A stretch of 39,384 nucleotides of DNA from Gammaproteobacteria bacterium. GTDB lineage: Bacteria; Pseudomonadota; Gammaproteobacteria; DSM-16500. The notes under the pieces are model-generated. The model saw nothing but the letters and a program-made list of their open reading frames with translations, ran no database searches and was not told the origin of the DNA. The stretch is from assembly GCA_027459575.1 (NCBI GenBank), contig DAIDIB010000006.1, positions 1 to 39,384 of the forward strand, in the 5' to 3' direction. Numbering within the stretch: the stretch's first letter is position 1; every line of letters starts with the position of its first letter. The position numbers and the translations under genes are program-made. Below are positions 1 through 10,224 of the stretch, piece after piece.

Positions 1-762
1 GGCGCAATCGGCTAGTGGGATGATTACCGCAAGCTCGTGTTAAAACACAGACGCGGCATGCCAGCGCGACAAAAATATTTATGCCAGTCACTATTAGGAT
101 TCGGCGCGGCGCTTTATTTATTCTTCACCGCCAAACTGCCTGTCGAAACTCAATTAGTGTTGCCGTTTTTAAAGAACATGACCATTACGCTGGGCCCACT
201 GCTTTTCATCTTGATGACTTATTTTGTCATCGTTGGTTCCAGTAACGCCGTGAATTTAACCGATGGTCTAGATGGATTAGCCGTCATGCCGGCCGTGATG
301 ATCAGCGCGGCACTTGGCGTATTCGCCTATGCTTCCGGTAATATTCAAATGGCAAATTACCTTGTTATCCCTTACGTGCCAGGCGTGGGAGAGGTCGTGG
401 TTTTCTGCGGCTCGCTGGTCGGCGCCGGACTCGGCTTTTTATGGTTTAACACGTATCCCGCGCAAGTATTTATGGGGGATGTAGGCGCGCTGGCATTAGG
501 CGCGGCTTTAGGTATTATCGCGGTATGCGTGCGACAGGAAATTGTGTTTTTCGTCATGAGTGGTATTTTCGTGATCGAAACCGTTTCGGTTATTCTGCAA
601 GTGGGATCATTCAAACTGACCGGCAAGCGCATTTTCAAAATGGCGCCCATTCATCATCATTTTGAATTGAAAGGCTGGCCAGAGCCACGCGTGATTGTGC
701 GCTTCTGGATTATTACGTTTATTTTAGTGTTATTTGGATTGGCAACTTTAAAGCTGCGCTAG
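1..762 (+). CDS. mraY: phospho-N-acetylmuramoyl-pentapeptide-transferase, 3' part only, with an in-frame TAG at 13-15
   Basis: DDYRK at 19-33; [44 protein letters not shown]. Open frame from GTG at 37; reading back to base 1 gives [12 protein letters not shown]. Confidence 0.93.
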
Positions 763-765
763 CGT

Positions 766-2112
766 ATGACGAAACACTCATCAACATATCAAGGCTTGCA
801 TGTCGTCGTCGGATTAGGCGTGACAGGTTATTCCTCTGCGCGATACCTGTTTAATCAGGGTGTGCCTGTCGCGGTGACCGATACACGCGCGGCGCCACCT
901 AATGTAGACGTGCTGCGTCAATCTTGCCCCGGTATTCAATTATCCTTGGGCAAGCTGGACGAGTCATTACTCGATAAAGCCGAGCGCATTATTATTAGCC
1001 CCGGCATGCCACTTAGCGATCCCATTATTGCGCGACAAGTAGCGCGAGGCACACCAGTTATCGGTGACGTAGAGTTATTCGCCGAAGCGGTTAAGGCACC
1101 CGTGATTGCCATTACCGGCACTAACGCTAAGAGTACTGTTACCACATTAGTAGGTGAAATGGCGACAGCGGCGGGGTACAAAGTGCAAACAGGCGGTAAT
1201 CTAGGTGTGCCTGTTCTGGACTTGCTGACACAGCAACCCGACGCGAATCTGTTTGTGCTGGAGCTATCGAGCTTTCAGCTGGAAACCACCGCTAGTCTCA
1301 ACCCACGCGTGGCGACTATCCTTAATATCACACCCGATCATCTGGATCGTTACGCGAGTTATGAAGATTATCAAAAAGCCAAGCACCGCGTTTACCTCAA
1401 TTGCGCGGCGGCAGTTTGCAACCGTGATGATGTGTTGACCGATACCAAAATAGCAAAGAAGTTCTATTTTACTGTTGCTAAACCGCAGCATGAGGAATTT
1501 GGCTTATCTAACGAAAATGACATGACTTTTCTCGCTTTCGGGGACCAGTCATTAATGCCCGTTGCTGAGTTGCCCGTGCCAGGCAAACATTATCAAGCCA
1601 ATGCCCTGGCCGCTTTGGCAATTGGCCACGCCGCGGGCTTTCCACTTGAGTCGATGCTAACTGTACTTAAAGAATTTAAAGGCTTGCCTCATCGTTGCCA
1701 GTTAGTGCGAGAGCTGCATGGCGTGAAATGGTATAACGATTCCAAAGGCACCAACATCGGCGCGTCGCAAGCCGCGATAGAGGGGATAGGGAGTGAGATT
1801 GACGGTAAATTAGTGTTGATCGCGGGTGGGATAGGCAAAAGCGCGGATTTCACTACCCTGGCACCTGTCGTGGAAAAGTATTCCCGACATGTGGTGCTGA
1901 TTGGCCAGGATGCGCAAAAAATCGCGACTGCCTTGGGCGACGGCGTGTCCTATTCATTTGCTGATAGCATGGTTACCGCAGTCGAGCAGGCTGCCAGCGC
2001 CGCGCAACAGGGCGACAGTGTTTTATTGTCACCCGCCTGTGCCAGTTTCGATATGTTTAAAAATTTCGAGCATAGGGGTGAGGTGTTTATCGAAATAGTG
2101 AATAGAATGTAG
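766..2112 (+). CDS. murD: UDP-N-acetylmuramoylalanine--D-glutamate ligase
   Basis: Mur ligase motifs AITGTNAKSTVTTL, ELSSFQLE, NITPDHLDRY, YNDSKGTN; position after mraY. Confidence 0.96.
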   Translation: MTKHSSTYQGLHVVVGLGVTGYSSARYLFNQGVPVAVTDTRAAPPNVDVLRQSCPGIQLSLGKLDESLLDKAERIIISPGMPLSDPIIARQVARGTPVIGDVELFAEAVKAPVIAITGTNAKSTVTTLVGEMATAAGYKVQTGGNLGVPVLDLLTQQPDANLFVLELSSFQLETTASLNPRVATILNITPDHLDRYASYEDYQKAKHRVYLNCAAAVCNRDDVLTDTKIAKKFYFTVAKPQHEEFGLSNENDMTFLAFGDQSLMPVAELPVPGKHYQANALAALAIGHAAGFPLESMLTVLKEFKGLPHRCQLVRELHGVKWYNDSKGTNIGASQAAIEGIGSEIDGKLVLIAGGIGKSADFTTLAPVVEKYSRHVVLIGQDAQKIATALGDGVSYSFADSMVTAVEQAASAAQQGDSVLLSPACASFDMFKNFEHRGEVFIEIVNRM

Positions 2113-2184
2113 TCCGGGTGCTTTTGCACCCGGGTACCGTTCGTTTAAACTTCGCTCCCGGGTGCGAAAAACGCACCCGGGTTA
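2109..2184. repeat. Nested palindromic element, copy 1 (GGGTGC core)
   Basis: GTAGTCCGGGTGCTTTTGCACCCGGG...CTCCCGGGTGCGAAAAACGCACCCGGGTTAC; murD stop TAG is the left border. Confidence 0.9.
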
Positions 2185-2211
2185 CATCTGGGATGAGAGA
2201 GTACTAATATT

Positions 2212-3342
2212 ATGCGCACACAATTCACACCAGTCTATACACGCCACGACAAATGGCTTCTCATCGCGCTCATTTCTATCGTGACTCTCGGATTACTGAT
2301 GATGACCTCCGCCTCCATCGTTGTTTCCGATCGCGTCATGCATCAACCTTTTTATTATCTTTTCAGGCAACTCGTGTATTTGACAGTCGGCGTGGTTATC
2401 GGGCTGGGTGTTTTGCAAATCGAAATTGCTTCGTGGGAAAAACACGGCAGGCAATTAATGGTGGTTGTATGTGGATTATTAGGGTTAGTGTTAATTCCAG
2501 GTATAGGTCACACCGTTAACGGCAGCGCGCGCTGGATTGGTTTCGGCCCCTTGGGATTTCAAGTATCAGAATTAGCTAAACTTGCCATTGTGGTATTTAT
2601 GGCGGGCTATCTAGTCAGGCGTAACCATGAAATTCAAACGCAATTAAGCGGCTTTTTAAAGCCGATGGGTATACTGGCCGTCGTTGCTTTTCTGCTGCTA
2701 AAAGAACCGGATTTTGGCGCGACGGTAGTGGTGACCACCACTACGCTCGGCATGATGTTTCTGGCAGGCATGCGAATTAAAGATTTCGCGATTCTGATTA
2801 GCTTAGTCGTCATCGCTCTCGTCTTTGTCGCCGTCTCAGAGCCTTACCGTATCGCCCGACTCACCACCTTTCTTAACCCCTGGGAGCGGCCCTTCGACAC
2901 CGGTTATCAATTAACCCAATCACTCATCGCTTTTGGTCGCGGCGGCTGGTTTGGCGTGGGGTTGGGAAACAGCATTCAGAAAATGTTCTATCTACCTGAA
3001 GCACATACTGATTTTCTCTTTGCTGTGATCGCGGAAGAGCTTGGCTTGCTTGGTATGTTTTCCGTCATGGCATTATTCTTATTACTCGTCACGCGCATCT
3101 TTTATATTGGCCGCACCGCGCAATTTGCGGGTCGCCAATTTGCTGGTTATCTGGCTTATGGTCTGGGATTGTGGATTACCATTCAATTCACCGTCAGTAT
3201 TGGCGTGAACTGCGGTTTACTACCCACCAAAGGCCTCACCTTGCCCTTTATGAGCTATGGCGGCAGCAGCATTATGGTTAACTGCATTCTGATGGCATTG
3301 ATCTTGCGCATCGACTATGAAAATCGGATACGAACCTTATGA
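2212..3342 (+). CDS. ftsW: Peptidoglycan glycosyltransferase / SEDS protein FtsW
   Basis: Polytopic SEDS protein; motifs RWIGFGPLGFQVSELAKLA, EPDFGATVVV, PEAHTDFLFAVIAEELG, GLTLPFMSYGGSS. Confidence 0.95.
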   Translation: MRTQFTPVYTRHDKWLLIALISIVTLGLLMMTSASIVVSDRVMHQPFYYLFRQLVYLTVGVVIGLGVLQIEIASWEKHGRQLMVVVCGLLGLVLIPGIGHTVNGSARWIGFGPLGFQVSELAKLAIVVFMAGYLVRRNHEIQTQLSGFLKPMGILAVVAFLLLKEPDFGATVVVTTTTLGMMFLAGMRIKDFAILISLVVIALVFVAVSEPYRIARLTTFLNPWERPFDTGYQLTQSLIAFGRGGWFGVGLGNSIQKMFYLPEAHTDFLFAVIAEELGLLGMFSVMALFLLLVTRIFYIGRTAQFAGRQFAGYLAYGLGLWITIQFTVSIGVNCGLLPTKGLTLPFMSYGGSSIMVNCILMALILRIDYENRIRTL

Positions 3343-4418
3343 GCCAGACCAAAATAAAACGCGTACTCATCATGGCGGGAGGAACGGGTGGTCATGTGTT
3401 CCCGGGACTTGCGTTAGCGCGTTGCTTGCAGGAAAAGGGCATCCAGGTGGAATGGCTAGGCACCCGCACCGGTCTGGAAGCGCAACTCGTTCCTGCGGCG
3501 AAAATACCTCTACATTTCATTAAGATCGGTGGCTTGCGTGGAAAAAGCTTTAAAACTTTATTAAGCGCGCCATTTAAACTTTTTGCTGCCACCTGGCAGG
3601 CACGACGTATTATCAAGCAGATTCAACCAGACGTTGTCGTTGGTATGGGTGGTTTTGCCAGTGGCCCAGGCGGTCTGGCTTGTTGGTTGTTGCGCTGCCC
3701 GCTCGTGGTGCATGAACAAAACGCCAAAGCGGGTTTGACGAACAAAATGCTGGCGCGCTTCGCGAAGCGAGTTTTAGAAGGGTTTCCTGGTACCTTTCCA
3801 GCGGCGCAAAAAGTGGTGGCGGTGGGCAATCCCATACGTGTTGAAATCGAGCAATTGCCAGCGCCTCAACAGAAACCCTCTCATGAGGGCTGTCGCTTAT
3901 TAATACTCGGGGGCAGTTTAGGTGCGAAGGCTCTGAATGAAATTGTCCCACAAGCGCTGGCATTAATACCGCAGGCTAACCGTCCGCAAATATGGCATCA
4001 AACCGGCGAGAAGAATTATCGCGAGGCGAAAAATATTTATGAATCAAATGGGATAGAGGCGAATGTTGTACCATTTATTCAAGATATGGCGCAGGCATAT
4101 AGCTGGGCAGATCTTGTGATTTGCCGCGCAGGTGCGCTGACTGTCGCGGAACTGTGCGCGGCTGGCCGTGGCGCTATTTTTGTGCCTTTCCCTCACGCGG
4201 TGGATGATCACCAAACTGCTAACGCACATTACATGGTGGACAAAAACGCTGCGCTCTGTATCCAGCAGGCTTGCTTAACACCAGCCTATCTGGTCGAATG
4301 CCTTGATGTATACCTCCAATCCCCCGAAAAGCGCATAGTGATGTCGAAGCAAGCCTATGCTTTAAGAAAGACTCATGTCGCGGAGCAAATTTTTGATATA
4401 CTTAACTCTATTGTGTAG
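3339..4418 (+). CDS. murG: UDP-GlcNAc:undecaprenyl-PP-MurNAc-pentapeptide GlcNAc transferase
   Basis: AGGTGGHVFPGLALA; MGGFASGPGGLACWLL; LGGSLGAKALN; CRAGALTVAELCAAGRG; overlaps ftsW. Confidence 0.96.
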   Translation: MSQTKIKRVLIMAGGTGGHVFPGLALARCLQEKGIQVEWLGTRTGLEAQLVPAAKIPLHFIKIGGLRGKSFKTLLSAPFKLFAATWQARRIIKQIQPDVVVGMGGFASGPGGLACWLLRCPLVVHEQNAKAGLTNKMLARFAKRVLEGFPGTFPAAQKVVAVGNPIRVEIEQLPAPQQKPSHEGCRLLILGGSLGAKALNEIVPQALALIPQANRPQIWHQTGEKNYREAKNIYESNGIEANVVPFIQDMAQAYSWADLVICRAGALTVAELCAAGRGAIFVPFPHAVDDHQTANAHYMVDKNAALCIQQACLTPAYLVECLDVYLQSPEKRIVMSKQAYALRKTHVAEQIFDILNSIV

Positions 4419-4495
4419 CCCGGATGCGTTTTTTGCACTTGGGAAGTGCCTCGTTTAAATATCGTTCCCGGGTGCAAAAAACGCACCCGGGCTAC
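4415..4495. repeat. Nested palindromic element, copy 2 (GGGTGC core)
   Basis: GTAGCCCGGATGCGTTTTTTGCACTTGGG...CCCGGGTGCAAAAAACGCACCCGGGCTAC; murG stop TAG is in the left border. Confidence 0.92.
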
Positions 4496-4524
4496 GTCAG
4501 ACAACATTTGCGGAGTAAGCACCA

Positions 4525-5946
4525 GTGAGCTGGATTTTTGAAATGGGTCACATCAAACACGTCCACTTTGTAGGAATAGGCGGCGTGGGCATGGCGGGTA
4601 TCGCGGAAGTATTGCTACGACAAGGCTACACCGTTTCTGGCTCGGACTTATCCGAAAACGCACTGACCCAATGGCTACGCGTCATGGGTGCGATCATCTA
4701 CAAAGGCCATTCAGCCAGCAATATCAAAAACGCGCACGTTATCGTGCGTTCAACCGCAGTCGCAGATGACAACCCCGAATTAGAAGCCGCCCGTGCGGCA
4801 CGTATTCCCATTGTGCCGCGTGCGGAAATGCTCGGCGAATTAATGCGTTTCCGTTATGGCATCGCTGTCGCTGGCACACACGGTAAAACCACCACTACCA
4901 GCCTCGCCACCAGTATCCTGGCGGAGGCAGGATTGGACCCCACCTTTGTCATTGGTGGCAAGCTCAATAGCGCTGGCAGTAACGCGCGCTTAGGTCGCGG
5001 GCATTATTTGGTCGCGGAAGCGGATGAAAGTGACGCTTCATTTTTATATCTTAAGCCCATGATTTCGATTGTGACTAATATCGATCAAGATCACATGAGC
5101 ACCTACAATCATGACTTCGAGAAGCTTAAGCAAACCTTCATCGACTTCCTCAACCGCCTGCCATTTTACGGTCTCGCGGTATTGTGTATTGATGACCCCG
5201 TCGTTAAAAGTATCGTGCCACACTTGCCACGCCCAGTATTAACCTACGGCATGGATCCCGACGCGGATTTCAGAACGCAAAGCTACACGCGCTCTGGTAT
5301 GCAAACACACTTTGTGGTCGAGCGGCCAAAAGGCAGAGCATCACTTTCCGTTACCCTGAATTTGCCCGGCCGACATAACGTGCTGAACGCGCTCGCCGCT
5401 ATCGCGGTCGCATCCGAACTCAAAGTGCAAGACGAAGCGATCGTGCAAGCACTCAAGAATTTTGCCGGCATCGGCCGCCGCTTCCAGATTTACGGCGAAT
5501 TTATGCTGCAGAAGGGCGCTAAAGTGACGCTGGTAGATGACTACGGACATCACCCACGCGAAATCGCCGCCACCTTGCAAGCCGCGCGCGAAAGCTGGCC
5601 AGACCGCCGTCTAGTCATGATTTACCAGCCACACCGCTACACACGCACACGCGATTTGTTCAACGATTTTGGCAAGGTATTATCACTGCCCGATAAATTA
5701 CTGTTGCTTGATGTCTATTCCGCGGGCGAAGAAAAAATCGTCGGCGCGGATGGCGTGGCGCTCGCGAAAGAAATCCAGAACCAGGGCCGCATCAATCCTA
5801 TTTTTGTCGAACATCACCATACCTTGCCATCCTTGATTGAGCAGGAATTACAAGATGGCGATGTGCTGCTGATGCAAGGCGCTGGTAACATCGGTTCACT
5901 GGCGGCGCGGTTAGCCGCGACTGGACTCAAAGAGGCCATCAAATGA
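4525..5946 (+). CDS. murC: UDP-N-acetylmuramate--L-alanine ligase
   Basis: [63 protein letters not shown]. Confidence 0.97.
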   Translation: MSWIFEMGHIKHVHFVGIGGVGMAGIAEVLLRQGYTVSGSDLSENALTQWLRVMGAIIYKGHSASNIKNAHVIVRSTAVADDNPELEAARAARIPIVPRAEMLGELMRFRYGIAVAGTHGKTTTTSLATSILAEAGLDPTFVIGGKLNSAGSNARLGRGHYLVAEADESDASFLYLKPMISIVTNIDQDHMSTYNHDFEKLKQTFIDFLNRLPFYGLAVLCIDDPVVKSIVPHLPRPVLTYGMDPDADFRTQSYTRSGMQTHFVVERPKGRASLSVTLNLPGRHNVLNALAAIAVASELKVQDEAIVQALKNFAGIGRRFQIYGEFMLQKGAKVTLVDDYGHHPREIAATLQAARESWPDRRLVMIYQPHRYTRTRDLFNDFGKVLSLPDKLLLLDVYSAGEEKIVGADGVALAKEIQNQGRINPIFVEHHHTLPSLIEQELQDGDVLLMQGAGNIGSLAARLAATGLKEAIK

Positions 5947-6830
5947 TCGAAGCGAAAGACCTGCGCGGACAACTATTACGAGATGAGCCACTGGCGAATT
6001 ATACCTCCTGGCGTACTGGTGGCCCGGCCGATTATTTATATGTCCCCGCCGATCTTGAAGATCTTTCGACTTTACTGCGCCAAGTACCTGATACGATGAG
6101 AGTTACCTGGCTGGGTCTAGGCAGCAATACACTGGTGCGTGATGGCGGATTAGAAGGCGTCGTTATTGTCACGCAAGGCGCGCTAAACGCCCTCGCCGAA
6201 GCTGAACCTTTGCACATTCGTGCTGAAGCAGGTGTGTCCGCTGCGCAATTATCCCGCTATACCGCGCGCCTTGGTTACACAGGATTGGAATTCATGGCAG
6301 GAATCCCGGGCACCGTGGGTGGTGCGCTGGCGATGAACGCCGGCTGTTTTGGCGGCGAAACCTGGCGACAGGTAACAGCGGTCGAAACCATCAATCGCAA
6401 AGGCGAAATTAAACTGCGCTCCGCTAACGAATTTGCCGTGACATACCGGCATGTCACGCGCGCGCAAGACGAATGGTTTGTCGCCGGTCATTTTATCGTG
6501 CAGCATGGCAGCAAAGAAAAAGCCTTGAATGATATTCGGGAATTATTGGAAAAACGCAATCAGTCACAACCGACCGGCACCGCGAATTGCGGCTCAGTGT
6601 TTCGCAATCCCGAAGGAAACTTTGCTGGCCGTCTCATCGAACAGTGCGGACTAAAAGGAAAAAACAACGGCGGCGCTTTTGTCTCCGACAAGCACGCCAA
6701 TTTTATTATCAATGAAAAAAGCGCGACTTCCGAGCAGATTGAAAAACTGATTCAGGAAGTTGGCGCTATTGTTGAAGAAAAAACCGGCGTAAGATTAACG
6801 CCAGAAGTGCATATTATTGGGCGAAGTTAG
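5943..6830 (+). CDS. murB: UDP-N-acetylmuramate dehydrogenase
   Basis: [70 protein letters not shown]. Confidence 0.96.
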   Translation: MIEAKDLRGQLLRDEPLANYTSWRTGGPADYLYVPADLEDLSTLLRQVPDTMRVTWLGLGSNTLVRDGGLEGVVIVTQGALNALAEAEPLHIRAEAGVSAAQLSRYTARLGYTGLEFMAGIPGTVGGALAMNAGCFGGETWRQVTAVETINRKGEIKLRSANEFAVTYRHVTRAQDEWFVAGHFIVQHGSKEKALNDIRELLEKRNQSQPTGTANCGSVFRNPEGNFAGRLIEQCGLKGKNNGGAFVSDKHANFIINEKSATSEQIEKLIQEVGAIVEEKTGVRLTPEVHIIGRS

Positions 6831-6831
6831 G

Positions 6832-7560
6832 ATGGATATTCGTACAGGGAAGCACCCGCATAAATTTCTGCATCATTTCGCGCTGATATTTAAAATCGCC
6901 GTTATTATCGCTGTTATCATTTCCCTGGGTTACGCTATTTCACGCAATAATTTCGCGCGTTACTTTCCCATTAAAACCGTGCGCGTTTACGGCGTGGAGC
7001 GCGTGGATCAGCGTGAAGTGCAAAATGTGGTGGCGCCACTCGCGAATCGCGGATTTTTTAACGTCAATGTGGAATACATACGTGACCGCCTGCTGCAAAT
7101 GCCCTGGGTGGCTAATACTATCGTGCATCGTTACTGGCCAGATCGTATCGATATCACTATCATCGAAAAAAATGCTATCGCGCGCTGGAATGATCAAAGC
7201 TTGTTAAGCGACTCAGGCGAGATTTTTGTACCCGGGCAAGACAGTGTGCCCAATGGCTTACCCGTGTTAATCGGACCAGATGGACAACAGATGGTAATGC
7301 TGCAATACTTCAACCAGATTAATCGCTTGTTTTTGCCGCTGCATGCCAGAATTTCCCATCTCGAACTTACCCCGTATTTTTCCTGGAAGTTAATACTGGA
7401 TAATGGCGTATCAGTGCGATTAGGACAGAAAGATATCTTGACTCGCTTGGGGCATTTTGTGAAAGTGTATCCTAAAATAATTGGCAATAGAGCGGCAGAT
7501 GTGCAATATATAGACTTGAGATACCCTAACGGATTGGCCGTACGCTGGAAAGAGAAATAA
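6832..7560 (+). CDS. ftsQ: Cell division protein FtsQ (POTRA domain)
   Basis: N-terminal TM; POTRA-like VRVYGVERVDQREVQNVVAPLANRGFFNVNVEYIRDRLLQMPWV; WPDRIDITIIEKNAIARW; syntenic. ATG at 6832 preferred over the GTG/upstream start. Confidence 0.9.
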   Translation: MDIRTGKHPHKFLHHFALIFKIAVIIAVIISLGYAISRNNFARYFPIKTVRVYGVERVDQREVQNVVAPLANRGFFNVNVEYIRDRLLQMPWVANTIVHRYWPDRIDITIIEKNAIARWNDQSLLSDSGEIFVPGQDSVPNGLPVLIGPDGQQMVMLQYFNQINRLFLPLHARISHLELTPYFSWKLILDNGVSVRLGQKDILTRLGHFVKVYPKIIGNRAADVQYIDLRYPNGLAVRWKEK

Positions 7561-7590
7561 TAAACATTGAATAAGTGGGAATGAATAACG

Positions 7591-8826
7591 ATGGCAAAGA
7601 AGCCAAATAAAGATTTATTAGTAGGTATCGATATCGGTACCTCAAAAGTCGTCACCCTGGTGGGTGAGATGGCTGCCGATGGCAGATTAAATGTGATTGG
7701 TTATGGCTCGCACCCTTCGCAAGGCTTAAAGCGTGGCGTGGTGGTCAATATTGAATCCACCGTGCAATCCATTCAGCGTTCGGTGGAGGACGCAGAACTC
7801 ATGGCGGGCTGTGAAATTTTTTCCGCCTACACCGGTATCGCGGGCAGTCACATACGCAGTATCAATTCCCATGGCATCGTCGCCATACGTGACACAGAAG
7901 TCACGCAAAGCGACGTGGATCGCGTGATAGACGCGGCCAAAGCGATCGCTATCCCCGCTGATCAGCGCATCCTGCATGTGTTACCGCAGGAATACATCAT
8001 CGACAGTCAAGATTCCATTCGCGAGCCTATCGGCATGTCCGGCGTGCGTTTAGAAGCCAAGGTGCATATTGTGACCGGCGCGGTCAGCGCGGCGCAGAAT
8101 ATAGTTAAATGTATGAAGCGCTGTGGATTGAATACCAATGACATTGTACTTGAGCAATTTGCTTCAAGTCAGTCAATTTTAACGGAAGATGAGAAAGAAC
8201 TGGGCGTCTGCATGATCGACATTGGCGGCGGCACCAGTGATATCGCTATTTTTACCGATGGCGCTATTCGCTACACCGCGGTTATTCCTATCGCCGGTGA
8301 TCAGGTGACGAATGACGTGGCGATTGCCTTGCGCACCCCAACTCGCAGTGCGGAAGATATCAAAATCAAATTCGGTTGCGCATTGCAGGATTTGGTCGAT
8401 AACAACAATATGATCGACATTCCCGCCCTTGGTGACCGTGCTGGCCGTAAAATCCCGCATCGTGCGCTGGCGGAAGTGATCGAAGCGCGCTATGAAGAAT
8501 TATTTAACCTGGCGCAAAATGAAATTCGCCGCAGTGGTTTAGAACCCTATCTGGCGGCGGGTATTGTGTTGACGGGCGGCGCCTCCAAAGTAGCGGGCGC
8601 GCAAGAGCTGGCCGAGCGTATTTTCAAGGTGCCAGTGCGTATTGGTAAGCCCAACAATATCGCTGGCTTCCAGGAGATCATCAATAATCCGATTTACGCC
8701 ACCGGCGTGGGTTTGCTAGTCTATGGTATGAAGCAACGTAATACCCAGACCGAGGTGACGTTGAATCAGCCGAGTATGAAAAGTTTGTGGGCTAGAATGA
8801 AGGGTTGGTTTCAGGGGAATTTTTAA
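7591..8826 (+). CDS. ftsA: Cell division protein FtsA
   Basis: VGIDIGTSKVVTLVGE; CMIDIGGGTSDIAIF; GIVLTGGASKVAGAQELAERIF. Confidence 0.97.
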   Translation: MAKKPNKDLLVGIDIGTSKVVTLVGEMAADGRLNVIGYGSHPSQGLKRGVVVNIESTVQSIQRSVEDAELMAGCEIFSAYTGIAGSHIRSINSHGIVAIRDTEVTQSDVDRVIDAAKAIAIPADQRILHVLPQEYIIDSQDSIREPIGMSGVRLEAKVHIVTGAVSAAQNIVKCMKRCGLNTNDIVLEQFASSQSILTEDEKELGVCMIDIGGGTSDIAIFTDGAIRYTAVIPIAGDQVTNDVAIALRTPTRSAEDIKIKFGCALQDLVDNNNMIDIPALGDRAGRKIPHRALAEVIEARYEELFNLAQNEIRRSGLEPYLAAGIVLTGGASKVAGAQELAERIFKVPVRIGKPNNIAGFQEIINNPIYATGVGLLVYGMKQRNTQTEVTLNQPSMKSLWARMKGWFQGNF

Positions 8827-8855
8827 CGTCGTCCCGACGAAAGTCGGGATCCAGT
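8826..8855. repeat. Short palindromic repeat (family 2), copy a
   Basis: ACGTCGTCCCGACGAAAGTCGGGATCCAG immediately after the ftsA stop. Confidence 0.8.
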
Positions 8856-8871
8856 AAAATAGGAAAAACAT

Positions 8872-10122
8872 ATGTTCGAACTATTGGATACGTGTCAACA
8901 AAATGCAGTCATCAAAGTAGTCGGTATCGGCGGTGGTGGCGGTAACGCTATCGAGCACATGATGGCAGGACACATCGAAGGCGTCGAATTTATTTGCGCG
9001 AACACCGACGCGCAAGCCTTAAATAACTCTTCCGCGAACACCATTATTCAATTAGGCGAAAATATTACCCGCGGATTAGGCGCTGGCGCTAATCCAGAAG
9101 TCGGTCGTCGCGCGGCGGAAGAAGACCGCGAAAAAATTCGCACCGTACTTGGCGGCGCGGACATGGTATTCATCGCGGCGGGTATGGGCGGTGGTACTGG
9201 CACAGGCGCTGCTCCTGTATTCGCACAGATTGCTAAAGAACTTGGCATTTTAACTGTCGCTGTTACTACCAAACCATTTTCCTTCGAAGGCAGAATGCGC
9301 CAACAGACAGCGGAGCAAGGTATTGCCAACTTATCTCAATACGTAGACTCACTCATTACCATTCCTAACAACAAACTGCTAAGTGTGTTAGGTAAAAACG
9401 TTACTCTCATCAATGCGTTTAAAGCAGCGAATGATGTATTGCGCGGCGCGGTGCAGGGTATTGCTGAATTAATCACGCGCCCAGGCCTCATCAACGTAGA
9501 CTTCGCAGACGTGCGCACCGTGATGTCTGAAATGGGCATGGCCATGATGGGTACTGGCGTCGGCTCTGGCGACAGCCGCGCGCGTTTGGCGGCGGAATCC
9601 GCCATCGCGAGTCCGTTACTGGAAGATGTGGATTTGACTGGCGCGAAAGGCGTGCTCGTCAATATCACCGCAGGTCTTGATTTATCTATTGGCGAATTTG
9701 AAGAAGTGGGCGAAGTCGTTAAGGGCTTCACCTCCGATGGCGCGACAGTAGTGGTCGGTACCGTTATCGACCCAGAATTACGCGACGAAATTCGCGTGAC
9801 AGTTATCGTGACAGGATTAGGCAGAAAGCAGGTAGCCGCGGCGTTAAAAATGCCAGCCATCGCGCAAGTACAAGGATTGGAAAGTCACCATGTTGCTCAG
9901 ATGGATTACGAGCATCTTGATAAACCGACTATTATTCGTCGTCAGGGAGCGACGCCAACGACACCCAGTGTTAGTGCACCCACGCAAATGGCTCCGGTAC
10001 AAGCAGCGCCAGCAGCTGCTTCCATACAAGCACAGCAACCAACGCATGCGCACGACATTGATTACCTTGACATCCCTGCATTCCTGCGTCGTAAAGGCGA
10101 GGAAATGCTGGAAAGAGAATAA
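8872..10122 (+). CDS. ftsZ: Cell division GTPase FtsZ
   Basis: VGIGGGGGNAIEHM; GMGGGTGTGAAPVFAQIAKE; NVDFADVRTVMSEMG; C-terminal DIDYLDIPAFLRRKGEE. Confidence 0.98.
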   Translation: MFELLDTCQQNAVIKVVGIGGGGGNAIEHMMAGHIEGVEFICANTDAQALNNSSANTIIQLGENITRGLGAGANPEVGRRAAEEDREKIRTVLGGADMVFIAAGMGGGTGTGAAPVFAQIAKELGILTVAVTTKPFSFEGRMRQQTAEQGIANLSQYVDSLITIPNNKLLSVLGKNVTLINAFKAANDVLRGAVQGIAELITRPGLINVDFADVRTVMSEMGMAMMGTGVGSGDSRARLAAESAIASPLLEDVDLTGAKGVLVNITAGLDLSIGEFEEVGEVVKGFTSDGATVVVGTVIDPELRDEIRVTVIVTGLGRKQVAAALKMPAIAQVQGLESHHVAQMDYEHLDKPTIIRRQGATPTTPSVSAPTQMAPVQAAPAAASIQAQQPTHAHDIDYLDIPAFLRRKGEEMLERE

Positions 10123-10126
10123 GGCT

Positions 10127-10210
10127 GTAGCCCGGGTGCGTTTTTTGCACTTGGGGACGGAGCATAATCGAAACACCGCTCCCCGGGTGCAAAGAACGCA
10201 TCCGGGCTAC
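10127..10210. repeat. Nested palindromic element, copy 3 (GGGTGC core)
   Basis: GTAGCCCGGGTGCGTTTTTTGCACTTGGGG...CCCCGGGTGCAAAGAACGCATCCGGGCTAC between ftsZ and the kinase ORF. Confidence 0.92.
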
Positions 10211-10224
10211 ACTCCCGGTGCGAC

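Noticed and set aside
3613-3963. Long antisense ORFs within murG, ftsZ, secA and dnaE
   Set aside because: Antisense to strongly conserved genes, with no motifs or independent start signals; expected from composition.
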